Assembly: GCA_028285305.1 (NCBI GenBank)
Contig: JANQPV010000065.1
Location: 62,001 to 126,000 of the forward strand
Direction: 5' to 3'
DNA length: 64,000 nt
Source: Alphaproteobacteria bacterium
Lineage (GTDB): Bacteria; Pseudomonadota; Alphaproteobacteria; SMXP01
Shown one piece after another: positions 60,364-64,000 of this stretch; within the stretch, counting starts at the first letter, position 1; each line of letters begins with the position of its first letter. The notes beneath the pieces are model-generated. The model made no database searches and had not been told where the DNA came from. It was given only the letters and a program-made list of their open reading frames with translations. The position numbers and the translations under genes were made by a program.

Positions 60364-61482
60364 ATGGAAATTCAAAGACCAACCACGGAGCAAATTCTGG
60401 GTACAGTGGGCTTGGTGGCCCTCACGGTTGGCACTTTCGTCGTGTTGCAGCCTTTCTTGAATGCGCTTCTCTTCGCTCTCATTTTGACCATTGCCAGCTG
60501 GCCGGCATTTGAACAGCTGGAACACCGTCTTAATGAACGAAACACGTTGGCGGCGGCCATCGCCACCGGCGCGCTTGTGGCGGTCTTGCTTATCCCGGTT
60601 ACCGGCTTGGCGATTGTTCTGGCGGACGATGTTGCACAGTTCGTCGGCGAGTTCCGCTCGACGGTCGAGAGCCCTCCCGAGCCGCCCGCATGGTTGGTTC
60701 AATTGCCAATCGTGGGGGATCGCCTGGCCGGCTTATGGGAGGCGTTTCGCGATGGTACGCTGAATATCGCGGAAACAATTGCTCCTTATGGCGAACAAAT
60801 TGGCCGGGCTCTTCTATCCGGGACCGGGGCGGTCGGCGGTCAAATTGCACAATTGTCGCTGGGTATTCTCATCACTTTCTTCTTGTTTCGGGATGGGGAC
60901 CGGATTGCCGAGCGGGTCCGGGTTTTCGTGAGCCGAATTGCGGGGGCGCGCGCGGAAAGCCTTTTGCAAAAAGCCCACGGCACCATGGTGGGCGTCATTT
61001 ATGGAATCGTTGGAACCGCCATTGTTCAAGGGTTTCTTTGCACGATCGGCCTCGTAATCGCTCAGGTTCCGGGGGCGATTCTCCTGGGGGTGGCAGCTGC
61101 GATCTTGTCCGTCATACCTTTCGGGGTGGGCATCGTTCTGTGGTCGTCAGCAATTTGGCTCTTTTCGCAAGGCGAGATCGTTTGGGCTCTCTTTTTGGTG
61201 ATTTGGGGCATCCCTGTGGGGATCGCTGAAAACGTCATTAAGGCGGGCTTCATCAGTCGCAATAGCAGCTTGCCGTTTGTTCTCATCTTTTTGGGATTGC
61301 TCGGCGGTGCAATTGCGGGTGGGTTCACCGGAATCTTTTGGGGGCCGGTGGTCCTGACCGTTTCTTACACTATCCTCCTTGAATGGACACAGCCTCAACC
61401 TGATGGCGGAGAGGACGTCCCTGTTGATGGTGCGGCAGCGAATGAGCCGGACGTTAAAGACGATGCTGAGTCTGTGGTCTGA
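60364..61482 (+). CDS. AI-2E family permease
   Basis: A 372-residue membrane protein of the AI-2 exporter (TqsA/PerM) family. Helices include ILGTVGLVALTVGTFVVLQPFLNALLFALILTIASWPAF, ALVAVLLIPVTGLAIVLADDV, and the C-terminal block GVIYGIVGTAIVQGFLCTIGLVIAQVPGAILLGVAAAILSVIPFGVGIVLW with the family's P-F-G turn, then FISRNSSLPFVLIFLGLLGGAIAGGFTGIFWGPVVL. The Glu/Asp-rich tail is variable. ATG 60364 is used; an earlier start in frame lies at 60334. Despite the name most family members are not proven autoinducer exporters. Confidence 0.88.
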   Translation: MEIQRPTTEQILGTVGLVALTVGTFVVLQPFLNALLFALILTIASWPAFEQLEHRLNERNTLAAAIATGALVAVLLIPVTGLAIVLADDVAQFVGEFRSTVESPPEPPAWLVQLPIVGDRLAGLWEAFRDGTLNIAETIAPYGEQIGRALLSGTGAVGGQIAQLSLGILITFFLFRDGDRIAERVRVFVSRIAGARAESLLQKAHGTMVGVIYGIVGTAIVQGFLCTIGLVIAQVPGAILLGVAAAILSVIPFGVGIVLWSSAIWLFSQGEIVWALFLVIWGIPVGIAENVIKAGFISRNSSLPFVLIFLGLLGGAIAGGFTGIFWGPVVLTVSYTILLEWTQPQPDGGEDVPVDGAAANEPDVKDDAESVV

Positions 61483-61495
61483 GGAAGTCTTACCG

Positions 61496-62374
61496 TTATC
61501 GCAGGGCCACCGCGTCCAGTGACGTTCGTCCCGCGCCGAACAGCAGCAAGAGCACCAATGCGCCTATGATGGGGCCAAACGTGGGAAGAAGCGAGATATA
61601 ATCCTGCACAACAATCGATGCAGCGATAAACAAACCCACCGCAATTGAAAGCATGACGATCGCGGCCAACCTCGTTACAAATCCCAACAACAACAGAGCG
61701 GCGCTCAGTACCATGAGAATAATCAGCCCGTGGTAAGCCCAAGTTGGATATTCAAGCAAGCCCTTGGTGGCATCGGGTGACAGAAAGGCCAGGTCAGTAT
61801 CGGCCAACAGGTCGAATACCGAACGGAACAATGGGCTCTCGGGCATCAAAGCATAGAGGGCAAAGAGTCCGGCCAAGGCGAGCCGCAATACCAATGCTTG
61901 TTCCGTCCACGCGCTCGTTTCTCGCGTTCGTCTCGCGGGTGCCCGCTTAGGCGGTGCCAAACGCACACCTTCCCGTTCCGGCTCGGCTTGAAGATAAAAC
62001 TCAATAGAATTGATCATTTGGTCAAATCCAGAGTGCTTGGACTGTCCCTTCCAACCCTTTAAGTTAAAGGGCCGCACGCGCGTGTAGGGCTCAGGCACTC
62101 TGGCGCCATCCAATCGCACGGTGACAAGAGAGTTAATCTCCATGCCGTACTTGGTAAAGCGCCCCACGTCCGGGTCATCGACCGAGTGGCGCGACCAAAG
62201 CGTCAACACGACCTTGGCCTCCTCGATCTGCTGGCGATTGAGCGATTGTGAGGCGTGGGACGTGGTGATCTTGCGATCGAACCACACCGTCCAACCGCGG
62301 TCACGCAAAGCCGTCGCAAGCAAGCGCGCTCGTCTCGTATCCTTCTTTGCGTAAGCGACGAATATGTCTGCCAT
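61496..62374 (-). CDS. TIR domain fused to DoxX-like membrane region
   Basis: A 292-residue protein. Residues 1-100 are a bacterial TIR domain (TIR_2 type): MADIFVAYAKKDTRRARLLATALRDRGWTVWFDRKI, then EEAKVVLTLWSRHSVDD and LVTVRLDGARVPEPYTRVRPFNLKGW. A linker leads to about four membrane helices (LVLRLALAGLFALYALMP, WAYHGLIILMVLSAALLLLGF, LAAIVMLSIAVGLFIAASIVV, LPTFGPIIGALVLLLLFGAG), resembling DoxX. In a hand alignment, the catalytic Glu of NAD-consuming TIRs falls on F73, so NADase activity may be absent. Start is ATG 62374 with GAGGGG upstream. Its last bases face the AI-2E gene 13 bases away. Function unknown; membrane signalling is one guess. Confidence 0.8.
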   Translation of the reverse strand: MADIFVAYAKKDTRRARLLATALRDRGWTVWFDRKITTSHASQSLNRQQIEEAKVVLTLWSRHSVDDPDVGRFTKYGMEINSLVTVRLDGARVPEPYTRVRPFNLKGWKGQSKHSGFDQMINSIEFYLQAEPEREGVRLAPPKRAPARRTRETSAWTEQALVLRLALAGLFALYALMPESPLFRSVFDLLADTDLAFLSPDATKGLLEYPTWAYHGLIILMVLSAALLLLGFVTRLAAIVMLSIAVGLFIAASIVVQDYISLLPTFGPIIGALVLLLLFGAGRTSLDAVALR

Positions 62375-62486
62375 TGAACCCCTCAGAGCAATCTTATCCA
62401 ATGCTCGTCTCAGACGGATGCCCCAGATCCCCCTCGGGAAAACATAGGGCTAAGAGGACAATCAAGCAACTTTGCGGCCACACCGG

Positions 62487-63353
62487 TTAAAACGGACGAT
62501 CGCCATTGATCGTCACCCGCCGCATATGGCGTCGCTGTCCGTGGTAGTCGTTCAAGGCGTAATGCTGGACCGAGCGATTATCCCAAAAGGCGACGGACCC
62601 GGGCTGCCAGCGAAACCTGCAGGTGAATTCTTCCCGCGTTGCGTGCTCATATAGGTACTGCAGGATCGGACGGCTCTCGGTTCGCGTCATATCTTTGATA
62701 CGAATGGTAAATGCCGGATTCACATAGAGCGCCTTGCGCTTCGTTTCAGGATGCGTTCGGAAGATGGGATGCTCGAATTCTTCGACCTCGGCTCCGACTT
62801 GCTCGATCGCCATGGATTTGCGCTTCAATGCCGAATTCCCAGCAGCGCCGTACTCGCGCTCAGACGAATGGACCGCCAACCGACCCGCAAATAGGTCTTT
62901 CATTCCTTGCGACAACCGATCGTACGCTAAGTGTTGGTTGGCAAACAAAGTGTCGCCGCCAAATGAGGGAACCTCAAGCGCATACAGCACAGACCCGAGT
63001 ACCGGTTTTTCTTGAAATGAAATGTCCGTATGCCAGCCGCCCCCGAAGTTGACCTTTTCCGTTGGTTCTTTGATGATCTCCATAACCTCCGGGTGACCGT
63101 CCATGCCCTTGACGTAGGGATGAATATGGAGCGTTCCAAATCTCTTGCCGAAAGCGATATGCTGTTCGGGCGTTAGCGTCTGCTCACGGAAAAAAATGAC
63201 ATGGTACTGGAGAAATGCCCGGTGTATTTCGTCCAGCTGCTCGTCTGCGACGTTCGAAAGATCAACCCCTGTGATCTCTGCACCCAAAGCGCCGGACACC
63301 GGCTCTGGAGTTATTGTTTTGTATTCAGGGGTTGTTTCGCTGAGTGCGCTCAT
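62487..63353 (-). CDS. TauD/TfdA family Fe(II)/2-oxoglutarate dioxygenase
   Basis: A 288-residue double-stranded beta-helix dioxygenase. The iron ligands are H108 and D110 in GGWHTDISF and the distal H264 in SVQHYALNDY, with the 2-oxoglutarate Arg in the block QRRHMRRVTI. The N-terminal PVSGALGAEITGVDLSN and LQYHVIFFREQTLTPEQHIAFGKRFGTLHIHPYV are TauD-like. TauD releases sulfite from taurine; related enzymes act on alkyl sulfates or 2,4-D. No tauABC genes are nearby. Sulfite from it would be oxidised by SoeABC, but that is inference. The downstream gap to the TIR gene is 112 bases, and it ends 24 bases after the ATR gene's stop. Confidence 0.9.
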   Translation of the reverse strand: MSALSETTPEYKTITPEPVSGALGAEITGVDLSNVADEQLDEIHRAFLQYHVIFFREQTLTPEQHIAFGKRFGTLHIHPYVKGMDGHPEVMEIIKEPTEKVNFGGGWHTDISFQEKPVLGSVLYALEVPSFGGDTLFANQHLAYDRLSQGMKDLFAGRLAVHSSEREYGAAGNSALKRKSMAIEQVGAEVEEFEHPIFRTHPETKRKALYVNPAFTIRIKDMTRTESRPILQYLYEHATREEFTCRFRWQPGSVAFWDNRSVQHYALNDYHGQRRHMRRVTINGDRPF

Positions 63354-63377
63354 CGTCTGCCCTCTTCTTTGCGTTTC

Positions 63378-63962
63378 CTATCTGTTGGCGCCGGGGACCC
63401 ACAAAACGTCTTCGCGACCTTCATCGTTTGCTATTCGTCCTGCTACGAACAAAAAATCGGAAAGTCTGTTTACATATTTCAGTGCCGGTTCACCGACTTG
63501 TTCCCCTTCGATATGAACGAGCCCCACCATGAGCCTTTCGGCTCTGCGTGAAACGGTGCGTGCCAAATGCAAATGGGCCGCCGCTTCGGAACCGCCCGGA
63601 AGGATGAATGATTTTAGAGGTTCAAGACGTGCGTTCATTTCATCGATCTCGGCCTCAAGTCGTTCCACTTGCGCTTCCGTCATGCGCAAAGGTTCGTAGT
63701 CCAAGGGCTTTCCCTCATCAGGTGTGCATAAGTCCGCGCCCAAATCAAACAGGTCGTTCTGGATCCGCGAGAGGGCTTTGTCGAGCGGCCCGTCCAAGTA
63801 GAGACGCGCTATTCCAATCACAGAATTTGCCTCATCCACGGTTCCATAGGCTTCAATGCGCAGAGCGTTCTTGGGAACGCGCGTTCCGGTCCCCAATGCC
63901 GTTGTACCCGCATCGCCCGTCTTGGTGTAGATCTTATTCAGCGTGACTATGGGAGCCTCCAT
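63378..63962 (-). CDS. cob(I)alamin adenosyltransferase, PduO/MMAB type
   Basis: A 194-residue ATR that makes adenosylcobalamin from cob(I)alamin and ATP. Signature parts are VTLNKIYTKTGDAGTTAL (ATP-binding start), VDEANSVIGIAR, LFDLGADLCTP, LPGGSEAAAHLHLARTVSRRAERLMVGL with the conserved R-x-x-x-R/E motif, and ALKYVNRLSDFLFVAGRIAN. The start MEAPIVTLNKIYTKTG fits the family, and the gene ends 24 bases before the TauD-type gene. It supplies the cofactor to methylmalonyl-CoA mutase at 26663-28810. The upstream flank is cut by the window edge. Confidence 0.95.
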   Translation of the reverse strand: MEAPIVTLNKIYTKTGDAGTTALGTGTRVPKNALRIEAYGTVDEANSVIGIARLYLDGPLDKALSRIQNDLFDLGADLCTPDEGKPLDYEPLRMTEAQVERLEAEIDEMNARLEPLKSFILPGGSEAAAHLHLARTVSRRAERLMVGLVHIEGEQVGEPALKYVNRLSDFLFVAGRIANDEGREDVLWVPGANR

Positions 63963-64000
63963 TCTCGATTGGTAAAGGATCAGCGGTCAGGGATTCAAAA

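Noticed and set aside
1-64000. tRNA, rRNA, CRISPR, prophage or transposase genes
   Set aside because: None of the typical sequences was found on either strand by eye.

Overview
The window looks like chromosomal DNA of an alphaproteobacterium with medium-to-high GC. Supporting this are the order Suv3-type helicase – S4 protein – TerB-like protein – FdxA – CarD, a bactofilin, a DUF3108 protein, a methylsuccinyl-CoA dehydrogenase of the ethylmalonyl-CoA pathway, and a SoeABC-type sulfite dehydrogenase of the kind known from marine alphaproteobacteria. The genus cannot be named from the sequence. I see no rRNA, tRNA, CRISPR array, prophage, transposase or plasmid function. It reads as an ordinary metabolic chromosome segment, mostly of short operons.

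Layout. 1-2.5 kb: the end of an MprF-like aminoacyl-lipid synthase domain, an AEC transporter and a YjbR-like protein. 2.6-9.6 kb (minus): hybrid histidine kinase, DoxX-like protein, methylsuccinyl-CoA dehydrogenase, Rieske ring-hydroxylating oxygenase, small membrane protein, Rieske ferredoxin. 9.7-13.8 kb: a small unknown gene, MeaB, a DUF3108 protein and a TolB-like/TPR protein. 13.8-18.4 kb (minus): an acetoin/pyruvate dehydrogenase-type E1alpha-E1beta-E2 operon and an Old Yellow Enzyme. 18.7-21.4 kb: OsmC, small proteins, a Nudix hydrolase and an NTF2-like protein. 21.6-26.5 kb: soeABC, with a MITE-like 218-bp element between soeB and soeC. 26.7-28.8 kb: methylmalonyl-CoA mutase. 29.1-34.5 kb: helicase-S4-TerB-fdxA-carD. 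34.5-40.3 kb (minus): M48 protease with SNase-like protein, then SelO with a fused oxidoreductase. 40.4-42.8 kb: NfeD and slipin. 42.8-46.7 kb: GST-bioD-bioF divergent from bioA. 46.8-54.3 kb: SRPBCC protein, enoyl-CoA hydratase, GlpD, GST, TusA-like, Zur, SDR and an O-acetylhomoserine sulfhydrylase-type enzyme. 54.4-64 kb: bactofilin, CYTH-CHAD, a secreted small protein, GST, MAPEG, MFS, AI-2E family permease, a TIR-membrane fusion, a TauD-type dioxygenase and a PduO-type cobalamin adenosyltransferase.

How the genes connect. Mcd, methylmalonyl-CoA mutase, its chaperone MeaB and the ATR that makes adenosylcobalamin lie at four separate loci, and together imply acetyl-CoA or propionyl-CoA assimilation through methylsuccinyl- and methylmalonyl-CoA. 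SoeABC and the TauD-type dioxygenase could form a sulfonate-to-sulfite-to-sulfate route, but they are 36 kb apart and the link is inference. Biotin synthesis is represented by bioF, bioD and bioA; bioB is not in the window.

The least explained items are a TIR domain fused to a DoxX-like four-helix membrane region, apparently lacking the TIR catalytic glutamate; a family of REP-like palindromes clustered around the soe-mcm region; several perfect operator-like palindromes; and a 625-bp untranslated stretch before carD.
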